Below, one piece after another: positions 1 through 13,200 of a stretch of DNA of 64,000 nt. The stretch covers positions 228,996,927 through 229,060,926 of the forward strand of contig NC_084481.1 of NCBI RefSeq assembly GCF_030035675.1, written 5' to 3'. The translations under genes and the position numbers were made by a program. Every line of letters begins with the position of its first letter. Positions within the stretch are counted from its first letter, which is position 1. The stretch comes from Rhineura floridana. Lineage: Eukaryota > Chordata > Lepidosauria > Squamata > Rhineuridae. Below the pieces are notes generated by a model. That model made no database searches. It saw nothing but the letters and a program-made list of their open reading frames with translations, and was not told the DNA's origin.

Positions 1-1134
1 ACACACACAAAGTAAAATATTCATTTCATTTAGTGTTTGTACCCCACATTTCCTTCCAAAAGGATGCTCACAGCAGCAAACAGTAAGTGCAAAGTAATCA
101 ATATAAAAATGTTGACACAGATATAACCTTTTTAATTATAGTCTTTCCTTCTAACAAGTAATAGGTTTTATTGAATTGTCACTCATCTTCCTTTATAAGC
201 TCAAAAAAGGATCTATATTTAAATTTTGGTAATACGCATTTATTAAAAACAAAACCCGTATTATTGGTTAAAAAGGCACAAAAATTATTTCATTAGCCAA
301 CAACTCCTTTACATATGTCTCTGAACAGGACTACATCCTTCAATGTATTTGCCTCTTTATTTCTCTTCTCAAATAGAGTTCAGATGCTCAACTCAGACGA
401 ACGACCTGCCTTCACCTAAAGACAGCTTCACCAAGACAAGTACCCCATTACAAATAGGTAAGTAATAAGTTGCTCTGTGCATGGAAGTCAGCAGCAATGT
501 AACTTAATGACATAGCCAAAATAATCAGTTCTTATTAAAATTGTTATTTATTATTATTAAAAAATAAGGGGAACAGATGCACATGAAATATCTTGTAATT
601 GTCTTAGTGAGTTTAGACTCTTAACTGGTTATTGCTCAACAGGAGACTTTTCTGAATGTGGGGTTGGGGTGAGCCTGAAGAACTCTTTCGAAAATTCCAT
701 CTCAGATAATTTTAAAGTAGGAAAAAGATAAATAGTAACTGGATTGTAAATATTCCCAGCACCATTTCATTTCTTTCTTTCCTTTTGCTTCACACCTACA
801 CTAATAGCTAACAGCCCAAAATTTAAAGGCTGTAAAATGCAAGGAAACATTCTGTACCAAACTGAAACAAACAATTGATCATGTTGACAATGACTAAAGT
901 CTTCCATAAGATTCATGCTTAAGCTTTCGGAATATCCTGTTAAAGTCCCTCATGATCACTTATGAGCTGTTCAGACTGCTACCTTAATTATACCATCCCT
1001 GCATTAAATCCGGAGAATAGAACCATGTAGAAAAGGTTTTGACTTTGGAAGGCAGAGTTAAATCTTTGAACTTTAACTTGTTCATTGACACACAGCACAG
1101 GTCTGAGACAGCGAAGTGTAGGAAAATTACTCAC
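1..1134. other. ARID4A intron 9 (partial), no recognised feature
   Basis: AT-rich unique-looking sequence downstream of the exon 9 donor. A short CA run lies at the left edge. I see no exon and no clear repeat. Confidence 0.6.
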
Positions 1135-1214
1135 AATTTGGAATCTGCAAAAGATCGAACTAAACACTGGTCCTTTTTCACTGCAGTGTCATCACTGCAG
1201 CTGGGAGATAAGAC
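1135..1214 (-). CDS. ARID4A: ARID4A exon 9 (residues 195-220 plus two bases)
   Basis: Reads [20 protein letters not shown] then SFADSK and the first two bases of Phe. Human has [20 protein letters not shown]. Acceptor TTCAG, donor GTGAGT. It is the last exon inside the window; the next expected exon (YSIARKDIKEVDIL in human) was looked for in 1-1134 and not found. Confidence 0.92.
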
Positions 1215-4200
1215 CTGAAGTTTCAAATAAAACACATTTCATTTTGGATTTTAAAAAATTCTTGCTATCAAGGAAGAAGTCAGCTTTCATACATCATTTC
1301 TCTCCTCTGTTATAGCAACTCCCAATAGCAGCACTTAATTTTCCAGAAGAAATCCACTATGTAATGACTCTGTGGGGAGATAAATCTTTGTTCATCTCTC
1401 ACAGCACCGGAGATCACCCTACTAAGTTAGCAGTAAACTCAAGAGAGACACAAAGTATTTCACACAATGAGATATGGAATTCACTTCCATAAGATGCAGT
1501 AACAGCCTAAAGTTTAAAAGGTTTTTAAAAAGGAGTGAACAAATTCCTGAAAGATAGATGCCACAATGCTTATAAGCTATAGCTAAATATTTTCAGAGAC
1601 CGTATACCTCTGAATACCTGATGTTGCCAGCAAACTTGGGGAAAGGCCACCATCTACACATACTACGTGGCACTGGGTTAGTTACTGTCAGAAAGCAAAT
1701 GATAGACTAAGTGGAGTTTGATCTGACCCAACCAGGTAGTCATACTATTAAATTATGGTTATGGTTATTATTTGCCCTCCACCAGCAAGTCTCAAGGTGG
1801 GTTATAACATTTTAAAATTCAATATTAAAAACAATTAAATCAAATTACAATCACAGGAACAGGGTGCGTCCTGAAAACATACATCTGAGGTGTCAGCCAG
1901 GATAAAGAGGTGTGTCTTCAGCACTCACCAAAAAGTCTACAGTGATGGTGCCGGGGCTCTGTGGGGAGGCTGCCACAGAGAAGACCCTCTCCAAGACCAC
2001 ACCATTGCCGGAACTTCTGAGGGTGGCAGAGGGTTGGTAGGGAAGGAGACAGTTTTGCAGATATTTGGGGCTTAAATTGTTTAAGGGTTTTATACACTAG
2101 CGTGAGCACCTTCTGTTCACCCCACAAGCAAACTGGCAACCGATGCAACTGTTTTAGAATAGGGGTTATATAAAGGTTATATCCCCTTCATACAGAAGAC
2201 AGGCTATCTAGGAAGTTTCCATCAACAACCGGAGCCAAGATCTACAATCCTCCCCCCCCCCAACAAGCACAGCTATGAAATTACATATGTATCTGTAATG
2301 ACTTCTAAGATCAAGCATGCTCAGGTTTACAGAGTTTTAATTGGGGAAGGGCCATAGCTCAGTGGTAGCACAGCGGCTCTGCATGCACCAGGTTTAATCC
2401 CTGGCATCTCCAGGTATGGCAAGGAAAGACTCCCTGCCCTGAAACCCTGGTGAGCCACCGCCTGTCAGTATAGACAGTACTGAGCTAGAAGGACCAATGT
2501 TCCAGGTCAGCTCCTTCAATAGTAACAAAAGAGTGGGTGTCATTCAATAAGACGGAATGGAGGGGTGTGTGTGCCCCAGAATGACGAAAGAAAAACGTAG
2601 GTAGGAAAATACCAAAAGTTTAATGAGGAGCGTGTATTTTTAAAAAGATTTTGTAAAAAGTCCAACACGTTTCAGCTAACAATATACAGCCTTCATCAGG
2701 GGCAATTACTGAATGTCTGGATACATACGGTGGTTTTAGACAAAAATGCTTTTAGGAGGGTGTTGGTGATCAATATCATGATCATCGAAACAAATCTAAA
2801 AATCCTAAAAGCATTTTTAATTGCATTGTAATTGTTTCAACAGCCAAGTAGTATGCACCCTTGTTCAGGAAATATATAAAATAGAAAATCTAAAACACAG
2901 TCTACAAGAAAACAAAGTTGGGTTACATCACGCTGAACTTTTTTCCTAAGTACTATATATATGGGCATGATCAGCTGCGAACTAGAGGAAGCAGCCATGA
3001 GCTTACAGAAGGACCTCAAAGACAATGCAGGTGACATGGAAACAAGTTCAGTTGGAAATAATATTTATTTCCACCTAACATTTTTAACAGTAAGATTTGC
3101 ATTCCATACAGTGGACCAGTAGAGCCTGCCTTTCTGCTGGAAGTGAATGTGACAGAGTTACATTAACCAAGAACGTAAGATTTACTTCAATGAATACTTA
3201 GTTGGAAATAATTTTTGAAGCACTTATTACATTACTTTTTCTGTTTTTTCAAAGAAGTTACGAAACAGCATCTCCTCAAGCTTGGACAGGGGCCACAGGA
3301 GACATTATTATTATTGCTTAAACTCTCACATCTTTGTTGAACAGGATCACAAAGGTAAATCATACCCAAATCTAGAGTTTTGCCCGGATGAAGGTCTAGA
3401 CCCCCTCCCTGTTGAATAGTGTTTATTTTTTGTATCCTATCAACAATGGCCTAAATATTTCTCTCACCAAAGCTGGATACCATTCTGCCTCCTCAGAGCT
3501 CGATGTTACACTGACAACTTTACCAAGCAATTCATCATTAAGACGCCTCTTATCCTCCTCCTCCTCCTCGCTACTTTCTTCCTCTTTTTCATCTTCATTG
3601 CTAGAGGATTAACAAACAGTGATTTAGATAACCTGAATGCAGAGATTAACTGGTAAAAAGAGAATAATACCTCATCGCAGCCACTATGAGGGTTCAGTAC
3701 TTCAAGAGCTCTTGCTTTGCAACCTCCATACTTTGTGGGAAATGGCTTAACACAAAATGGAATGCCAGCTACTCAAGAATCATCCTATGCCGAAATACAT
3801 GCATATTGCTTCAAGACCTTTAACTTGTACGCCGCTGCTCCATGTGTTGAACAACCAGGCTACAATCCAGAGGATCCACGGGGATAGGTTCTGTTATGTT
3901 CACAGGTATCTCCATCAACCCTGGCAGCACACTGGATCCCTTGCATCCGTTAGGACTGTAACATTTCCAAGTAAAGCTAAGACTTTGCCTAAGACCCACC
4001 ACTGATAGCATCTCCATTTCAACAATTAGTTGTACAGTTCAGCACCTCCAATAATAGATCTCCAATATTTCTTACTGATAAGGAAACTTGAGTCAAGCAT
4101 CAAGCTCCTTAAAGCAGTAGTCCTCACTTTGAAAAACACTTATCTACCCCAACTTCATCTCCTCCCTTGTCTTTTCTTATACTCCATTCTTGCTCTTTCT

Positions 4201-7200
4201 ACTCGAGCTTATATCCTGCCACTTGTTTTGTATTTTTCTACCACTCCCACCTCCATGCCTTTTTTATTCACAAGACAGCCCCATGCTCTCTATGCCCCTT
4301 TTCAAAATAAAGCCTGCATCTCTTATTAATTTGGAAGATTGGCCTCAACTTCCGTTTATTTATATATTGTAAAATGTTTTTACATTTTTAGTTATTTTAT
4401 GCTTCCTATAGTTTTTTTAAAGAAATCTATTAAAAGATTGAAAAAATAAAATACTTGTGCACCAAAAATACCCCAAGTCCTACCAGAAAAGCTGGTCTGC
4501 CGTGATATAAATTATGTAGATTATACAAAGTATGAATATTTCTGTATAATCAGTTTCAGCTTCCGTTAGTTCCTGAATAGTAAGGAGCTTTGCAGGGCAC
4601 TGAAGCCCTGCCCTCTGATCACTCAGGTTTCTTCCTCTAGCACGTTTTCAAGCCTGTCTTCACAGCAATACGACCAATAAACTTATAAAAGAAAAAAAAA
4701 ATAAAGCCCCAAGATGCCCAGCGTGCAGCTTCATCAGACACATTACACTTGTGCTGAACTCTGGAATACCTACTGCCTTGCTCAAGACTCAAGCCCTTGA
4801 TGCTTCCTGTCGCTCTGCTTCTCAATCATTTTCACAGCTCCCTCAAGCAATGAGACCCTCAAGTTCTTTCCACAGAAAGCATGTTTTTGTTTCAGAAGAA
4901 ACCAAGAGAAGTAGAGACAAGGGAAGCCCAAGCTACTTCTTCACCTCAGGAGCTGTACATACACTGTGGCTAAAGGCTGTCACCTTCTGGCCTAGATCCA
5001 AAGAAATCGGCAACCTACACTTCTGAGGGAACTTTGGACTTGTGCGTGGTGTGTTCTTTGTGTTTTGTATGGTGAAAGGCAGATCTCTTGAAAATTAGGG
5101 GATTTCAGAAACAGTTTATGATGTGACCGAGAGAGAGGATATAGTAGCTCTTTGGATGGCAGCCTGTGCTTTAATTTCTTCATGGTCTATCACACTAGTG
5201 ACATTAAATGAATGCTTAGAAGTAGCAGAAGTTTAGACCAAATAATAATAATAATAATAATAAATTTAATTTCTTCGTCGCCTATCTGGCCAATGGCCAC
5301 TCTAGGCGACTTACAAAATTATTAAAATACAATTAATAAAATACAGTAATACAATAAAAACAATAGATCTACAACAACAATATTAAAACTGGGTAGGAGG
5401 CATTACAATTATATCGATTAACCCTCCCCGGATACCCCGAAGGCCTGCTGAAAAAGCCAGGTCTTTAAGGCTTTCCGAAATACATTTAGGGAAGAGGCAT
5501 GCCGGAGATCTTGTGGGAGGGAGTTCCAAAGAGTGGGGGCCGCCACTGAGAATGCCCTCTCTCTTGTACCCGCCAATCTGGCTGTTTTTGTTGGCGGGAT
5601 TGAGAGAAGGCCCTGTGTGGCCGATCTTGTCGGGCGGCATAATTGGTGGCGTTGAAGGCGCTCCGTGAGATAAACTGGGCCGAAACCGTATAGGGATTTA
5701 AAGGTCAATACCAACACCTTGAATTGGGCTCAGAAAACAACTGGAAGCCAGTGTAGGTCGAACAACACTGGTGTGATGTGATCTCGGCGGCGACTATTCG
5801 TAAGTAGTCGAGCCGCCGCATTTTGTATCAGTTGTAATTTCCGGACCGTTTTCAGTAGTCCAAACGAGAGGTGATCAGGGCGTGTACCACCAGTGGGAGC
5901 TGATGAACAGGAAGGTAGGGTTGCAGCCTTCGTATGAAGTGTAGTTGGTACCAGGCTGCCCGGCTCACTGCCGAAATCTGAGCCTCCATGGACAGCCTGG
6001 AATCAAGCACAACCCCAAGGCTGCGGACCTGGTCCTTTAGGGATAAACTCACCCCATTGAACTTCAGGTCAATGTCACCCAACCTTCTCTTGTCCCCCAC
6101 AAGTAGTACCTCGGTTTTATCAGGGTTCAACTTCAGCTTGTTCCTTCCCATCCATCCACTCACGGATTCCAGGCACTTGGACAAGGTCTCCACAGCCAAC
6201 TCTGGTGAAGATTTAAACGAGAGATAGAGCTGAGTGTCATCCGCATATTGATGACACTGCAGCCCAAATCTCCTGATGATTGCTCCCAGCGGCTTCATAT
6301 AGATGTTAAATAGCATGGGAGAGAGGATAGAGCCCTGTGGCACACCACAATTGAGAGGTCAAGGGTCTGATACCTCCTCCCCCAACGCTACCTGTTGGTA
6401 CCTGTCGGAGAGAAAGGAATGGAACCACTGTAATACAGTGCCTCCAATTCCCAATCCCTCCAGGCGAAGCAGAAGGATACTGTGGTCGACAGTATCAAAA
6501 GCCGCTGAGAGATCGAGGAGGACAAGAAAGGTGGATTCTCCCCTATCTAATGCCCTCCTCAAATCATCAACCAGAGCGACCAAGGCTGTTTCAGTTCCGT
6601 GACCAGTCCTGAAACCCGATTGGTATGGATCCAAATAATCCGTTTCATCCAAGTGTGCTGACAACTGGTTGGCCACCACTCGCTCAATGACCTTGCCCAG
6701 AAATGGTAGATTCGAAATTGAGCGGAAGTTATCTAACACTTGGGGATCCAAGGAGGGCTTCTTTAAGATGGGCTTTACAATTGCCTCCTTGAAGGCTGAT
6801 GGCATCACACCCTCTTTCAAGGATGCGTTTACCACCGCTTTGATCCCCTCGCCCAATTTCTCTCTGCAGCTCACAAGGAGCCACGAAGGGCAAGGATCAG
6901 TAAGACAAGTGGTTGGCTTCACAGATGAAAGCACCTTGTCCACTTCCTCAGAAGGGAGAAGCCGAAACCGATCCCAATTTACCAGCTTGCAACTGGCCAA
7001 CTCTGGTTCATCGACTGTGTCCACGGTGCGCGGGATCGAGCTCCGTAAGTGTTCGATTTTATCAGCGAAGTGTTTTGCTAATAGGTCACAGGAGGCCTTT
7101 GACTGTTCCAAGGGTTCCTGAGCAACTGGACCAACCAGGCTTCGGACCACCTGGAACAGCCTCCTGGGACAACACTCCACAGACGCAATAGAGGCAGCAA

Positions 7201-10200
7201 AGAAAGCCTTCTTTCCTACCTTTATTGCCACTTGGTAGGCAGCTACTGCTGCTCTAACCTGTGTCCGGACATCTTCGGAGCGGGATTTCCGCCACCGGCG
7301 CTCTAGTCGTCTCACCTCCTGTCTCAAGCTACGCAACCGCGGTGTATACCATGGAGCTAGCTGAGTTCTATTCAGGGGGAGAGAACGTTTCGGAGCCACC
7401 TGGTCTAATGCCCTGGTGATCCCCACATTCCACTCCTTCACCAGGGTTTCGACCGGGTGACCTTCAGCAGGTTCCAATTCCCCAAGCGCAGTCAGGAATC
7501 CATCCGGATCCATCAGGCGTCTGGGGCGGACCATTTTAGTAGGTCCTTCACCCCTGCGGAGGGGGCATGGCAACGAGAAGTCCATATTTACCAGGTAGTG
7601 GTCTGACCATGACACAGGAGTGGCATGAATCACTCCCAACTTCAGACCACTTCTCTCCTCTCCCAGGACAAATACTAGGTCGAGAGCATGACCGGCTACA
7701 TGGGTGGGCCCAGTATTACTTAGGTACAGTTCCCAGGAAGCCATGGTTTCCAGGAAATCCCGAGGGGCTCCTATGAGAGCGGCCTCGGCATGCACGTTAA
7801 AGTCACCCAGCAAATCAGGAAGTACATTTCCACAACTATCTGCTCCTTGCAGAGGAGACACACCTATTCTAAGTTCATCACTGAAGGCCAAAATCTGCCT
7901 GACTCGCTGCAAAGCAGAGGAAGGATTAAGTCTGAGAAAACCCCAGTAATACTATTAGCAAAAGAAGATATCACAAAACACTCACACAGGAAGAGAGGAT
8001 CTCCTTCCTCTGTTGGATTTCTTCCCAATCACTGGCGTTCCAAAATGCTCTGGATTTGTTAGTGGCAGTTGGTCAAGCGTCTAGGAGAGAAAGAGAGAAA
8101 AATATGACAGCCTGCTAATTTTCCAATCCAAAAAAGAAGAGTTAAACTTGCAGGTTTAGAGTTAAATAGCCCCTACCTCACTTTCTGCAAAGTGCCTCTC
8201 TCCCTTCAAACACAACGATGTCCGTCTCAATGTCCTCTCATCACCATCGTCAAAAACTAAACAAATCCAAACCGACAAATATTATGTAAAAAGGGAAACC
8301 ATTTTATATGAAAAGGCAGATAAATGGAAAGCAGCAATCATTCAACTATTAAACTAAACAGAATTCCTAGGAGGAGTTAGGCTTCAGCTGTTTTCTCACC
8401 ATACTTCAAGAGACTTAGAATTATCAACACTGTCAAAAGTTTCTGGCATGTGGCTTCAAAAGTTAGTGTAAGTTTATGTACCTCTCACTTTGTCATACAA
8501 TCTCCCTTTTTTAAAAATTACGCTTGTTTATGAATATACTGCTCTTATACAGAGCTCTCAAAGGTCTTCCTTCCAAGTTGCTGCTGCGCTTGCTTGGTTT
8601 CACTAAGGCTGCAGCATTTGGCGTTTCCAACAATTGTCTGCGCCCCATCATACACATTTCTGGCCCATATTACTATGGAATATTCCAACAAAGGATGAAA
8701 TCTTCCTTTGTTAGGGACACATATGCTTAATGTTGTAAAGCTGAAGAAAGAAAGCGCATGCATGTGCAAAAATGGGAGATCAATGCACTTCCCGAAAAGA
8801 CCACCTCAAGCAGCAAATTGGAAGCAGTCCTTCACCACTGCAGCACAGTGTGATAGATTAATGCAATATATATGTATGGAATGCATTTCCACACACAAAC
8901 AAATAGGGGCCAAATACCAGCAAAGTTTGAATGTTTGATAATTTTCTTCTAATGTTGCTGAAATAAGATTGCTTGACACATTATTATATAACCATGCCCA
9001 TTCTTCTGCAACAAACTGTTCTCCTGGTTCCTGCTCCAATTTACTTTCAAAACTACATCTCATATAATCCTGTAATTTGTAATAATTTATATCACTTGAT
9101 CAGTAATTCTCAATTCAAAGAGTCAATAACAATTTCTCTGCTTCCATCAGGACACAAGCAGTGGTGTTATTTACCCCTTAAGGATTTTTAACCTGAAATG
9201 GAGATACGATTTGATTTTCTATTCCACCGACAATATCTTGATACCATAAAAGGTTCACTATGGCAATTTTAACCCTTCCCAGCTTGTAGCACATATGAAG
9301 TTGCTGGGGGCAAGGCGACCACAAGTCAGCCTTCCCCGAGTTAAAACCAGCATTCTTTATTTGAAGTGGGCTGCTGTAAGGAAGCATGAGCAGCTGTTAA
9401 AGGGAAAGCAGCAAACTCATCCTCTTTCCAAGTTTCGCTTGAATCACTCTGACTGGACCACGCTTCAGAGTATAGAGTTGCTGACATATCTCATGCAGCT
9501 ACACACCTCCATGTCTTTTGTTTGAGGAAGAAGTCCATTGACAGAGCCTTCTCATTTCTGAAAAGCGGAAGAATTGCTTCTAAGAGACCCTCATTAGGGC
9601 ATCTTTAAGTATGTCAACATGCAGCTGTGCTTTCTTCCCCTTCAACCAATGCACTTGCTCTCCTGCCCGAGACACAAGTCAGGCTTTATCAGCTGATATC
9701 CCTCCCCCCTTCACTGGGAATATTTTAACCATGGACATGGAGAAACTCTCTCAAAGGCTTGGAAAAGTAAGTTCACTTGAGAGACTTAGATAGAACAGCT
9801 AACAAGATACAGGAGCCTACTACAGGTATCTAAGCCAAGTATGCTGTGCACTTCTCATGAGGAAAAAATAGAGGACAAGCAAGACAAATTTAAAGTTCAC
9901 AACAAATCAAAATACTAGAAGATGCATGTTGCTGCAGATTCAAATAAACTGATATGGCGGTCTTGAGTTTCTTCCCTTGGAGGAAGATATTCCCTTTGGT
10001 TACAATTTTTCTCTCCAAACATATTCCTTCTACCTTCCCACTCCACAAACCATAACCAAAATTAAATTTTGGTATAAGCCCTAAGATCCCACCTCCCAAA
10101 CAAAAGTTTTCAAAATCAAGCATACCTATGACAATTCAGCATATTTTTTAAAAATAGGCTAATACTACAATCCTAACCATGTCTGCTCTGAAGTAAATCC

Positions 10201-13200
10201 TACTGAATTCAGTAGGGCTTGCTCCCAGGTAAATGGGGATAGTCTTGGAGCCTAAACCAGGAAATAATATGCCTGAGAAAAAAATTGCTGGGAAGAACAC
10301 ACATACACCCACCACAAGGCAAAACACTACGGTATGCATCTCATGTTAGTCCTACTCAGAGCAGACCCATTGAGAATGATTGGCATGAGTAACCTAGGAA
10401 CATTAATTTCAGTGGATTTACTCTGAGTATACCTCAGCTGGATTCAGCCTTAACTGCATATTTATCTTGAGCTGGGCAGAGACCGGTATCTTACACATAT
10501 TAATACATAAGGAAGATAGAAGAGTGAATGTCCCTAATACAATTGTTGGAATCACCTTCCTTTCTTCACAAGCCCAAGATCAACAATTCCAACCCCTTTC
10601 CAATTGATTTGCTAACCAAATCATAAATTCTACCACCCAGATCTTGCACTTAAAACATCATACAGGCACCTCCTTTCAAAGAACAGAAATTGTTCTTTAC
10701 GAGGAAGCCAGCGACATGAACAAATCAACCACAGTTGAGGCTGCAATCTCCAGAAGCAGTTGCCAGGGAGGGGAAAGTATGAACTGCAAGTACCAAGGAC
10801 TCCTACTATAATCAAAGTGTGCACGTGTGGGTGGAGAGGTGTGAGAGAGGTGGGTGGGCTGAGGGTCAAAAACTTTGTTATGATCCAGTAGGAAAAGAAT
10901 TAAAAGAATGAGCCACCTCTGCATTTCCTCAGTATTTCTGAATAGCTACCTACCAACACAACAGAAGATTTATGCAACTTTACAGTTGACAATGAGGACA
11001 TTGAACTTGTCAAGGATTATCAATACCTCAACACAGTCATTAACCAAAATGGAGACAATAGTCAAGAAATCAGAAGAAGGCTAGGACTGGGGAGGGCAGC
11101 TGTGAGAAAACTAGAAAAGGTCCTCAAATGCAAAGATGCATCACTGAACACTAAAGTCAGGATCATTCAGACCATGGTATTTCCGATCTCTATGTATGGA
11201 TGTGAAAGTTGGACAGTGAAAAAGGCGGATAAGAGAAAAATCAACTCATTTGAAATGTGGCGCTGGAGGAGAGCTTTGTGCATACCATGGACTGCGAAAA
11301 AGACAAATAATTGGGTGTTAGAACAAATTAAACCATAACTATCACTAGAAGCTAAAATGATGAAACTGAGGTTATCATACTTTGGACACATCATGAGAAG
11401 ACATGATAATAATGCTGGGAAAAAGAGAAGGGAGTAGAAAAAGAGGAAGGCCAAACAAGAGATGGATTGATTCCATAAAGGAAGCCACAGACCTGAACGT
11501 ATAAGATCTGAACAGGGTGATTCATGACAGATGCTGTTGGAGGTCGCTGATTCATAGGGTCGCCATAAGTCGTAGTTGACTTGGAGGCACATAACAACAA
11601 ACCTACTCTGATGCACTTGTTCAGAACTGATTGTTTTGTAAGATGCAGCAGCCCATGCAATTGGCTTAAAGGTTAAACAAGGATGGGAAATCTCTCTTCG
11701 GCAGCCACATGGGATTATTCTGCTTAGGGGCAGAGGAACGGCTTCACAGATCTTAGAACTGCCTGATCCATGCATTTAATTAAAGTCCAATTTTTAACAC
11801 ATGAGGATGTGTGGTTGAAGAGTTCCATCATTGATGTTCGAAGCTGGTGCAGGGCTAAGTCTTCACATCAGAAAAAATAGTTAAATGAAAGACAAGCCAA
11901 ACAAAGTGTTAAATCTGCTTTGATTCTGTCTTGAAGGAACTCCAGTCTACTTTTGGCTCTCAAGGCTAAAGTATATATTGAAATGCGAATTGTGACTACA
12001 AGCAAGTTGCACGCTGCTTGGTAAATAACTTCCTCCTTATGCAGGTGTGACTCTTAGGAATGCCCCATATCTTAACTTCATTAGATGGGAGAAAATATAG
12101 AGAGGCTAATCTTGCAATGATCCTCTCCCAGGTTGTCCCCCCAAAAAACAAAAGCTCCTTGCTGTCACAAAGTAACTTCCTATGCAGAGTTGGGGGTATC
12201 TAAGCCCACGTATTTCAAGGGGCACAGACATGTTCAGTTCTGCATTAGGACTGGGCTATGAGATGGCATTCTAGAATTTGTACAACATTTTAATGTCCTG
12301 GAAGCATACAGAATAAAAAAAAAGCTTCACTATAGTATAAAGAAAGTTTAGCAACCTGAATTCAGGACACATGCTTTTTTTTTTTTTAAGACAGACATTT
12401 GTTTTCTCACTTTTGTGTAGGTCAGTGATAGACAACATCTGGAAGGTCCCCATCCTTGTTGTAGGAAGAAGCCCCATCATCTTTGAACCAGTATTAATTC
12501 ATATAATGGCTTTCCATTTAGCTTGAAAGCTTGATCCCCTTGTCTCAATTTAGGGCACAAGATACCATAATAAAGAAAAAACACAGGATTGTAACAATTA
12601 GTTCTTTGAACAGGGTTGTTAAAACAAAAAGGGATTGCGAAGAGCTCCAAAAAGACCTCTCCAAACTGAGTGAATGGGCAGAAAAATGGCAAATGCAATT
12701 CAATATAAACAAGTGTAAAATTATGCATATTGGAGCAAAAAATCTTAATTTCACATATACGCTCATGGGGTCTGAACTGGCGGTGACCGACCAGGAGAGA
12801 GACCTCGGGGTTGTAGTGGACAGCACGATGAAAATGTCGACCCAGTGTGTGGCAGCTGTGAAAAAGGCAAATTCCATGCTAGCGATAATTAGGAAAGGTA
12901 TTGAAAATAAAACAGCCGATATCATCATGCCGTTGTATAAATCTATGGTGCGGCCGCATTTGGAATACTGTGTACAGTTCTGGTCGCCTCATCTCAAAAA
13001 GGATATTCTAGAGTTGGAAAAGGTTCAGAAGAGGGCAACCAGAATGATCAAGGGGATGGAGCGACTCCCTTACGTGGAAAGGTTGCAGCATTTGGGGCTT
13101 TTTAGTTTAGAGAAAAGGCGGGTCAGAGGAGACATGATAGAAGTGTATAAAATTATGCATGGCATTGAGAAAGTGGATAGAGAAAAGTTCTTCTCCCTCT

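Noticed and set aside
1-1134. ARID4A exon 10 inside the window
   Set aside because: No stretch encodes the expected YSIARKDIKEVDIL-type sequence with splice sites.
2343-2415. A true tRNA gene
   Set aside because: It has A and B boxes but cannot form a proper cloverleaf, and the sequence continues as a repeated SINE body.
5228-5262. A free-standing AAT microsatellite
   Set aside because: It is the tail of L2 copy A.
6359-7912. 517-codon frame as a host gene
   Set aside because: Endonuclease/reverse transcriptase motifs show it is L2 ORF2.
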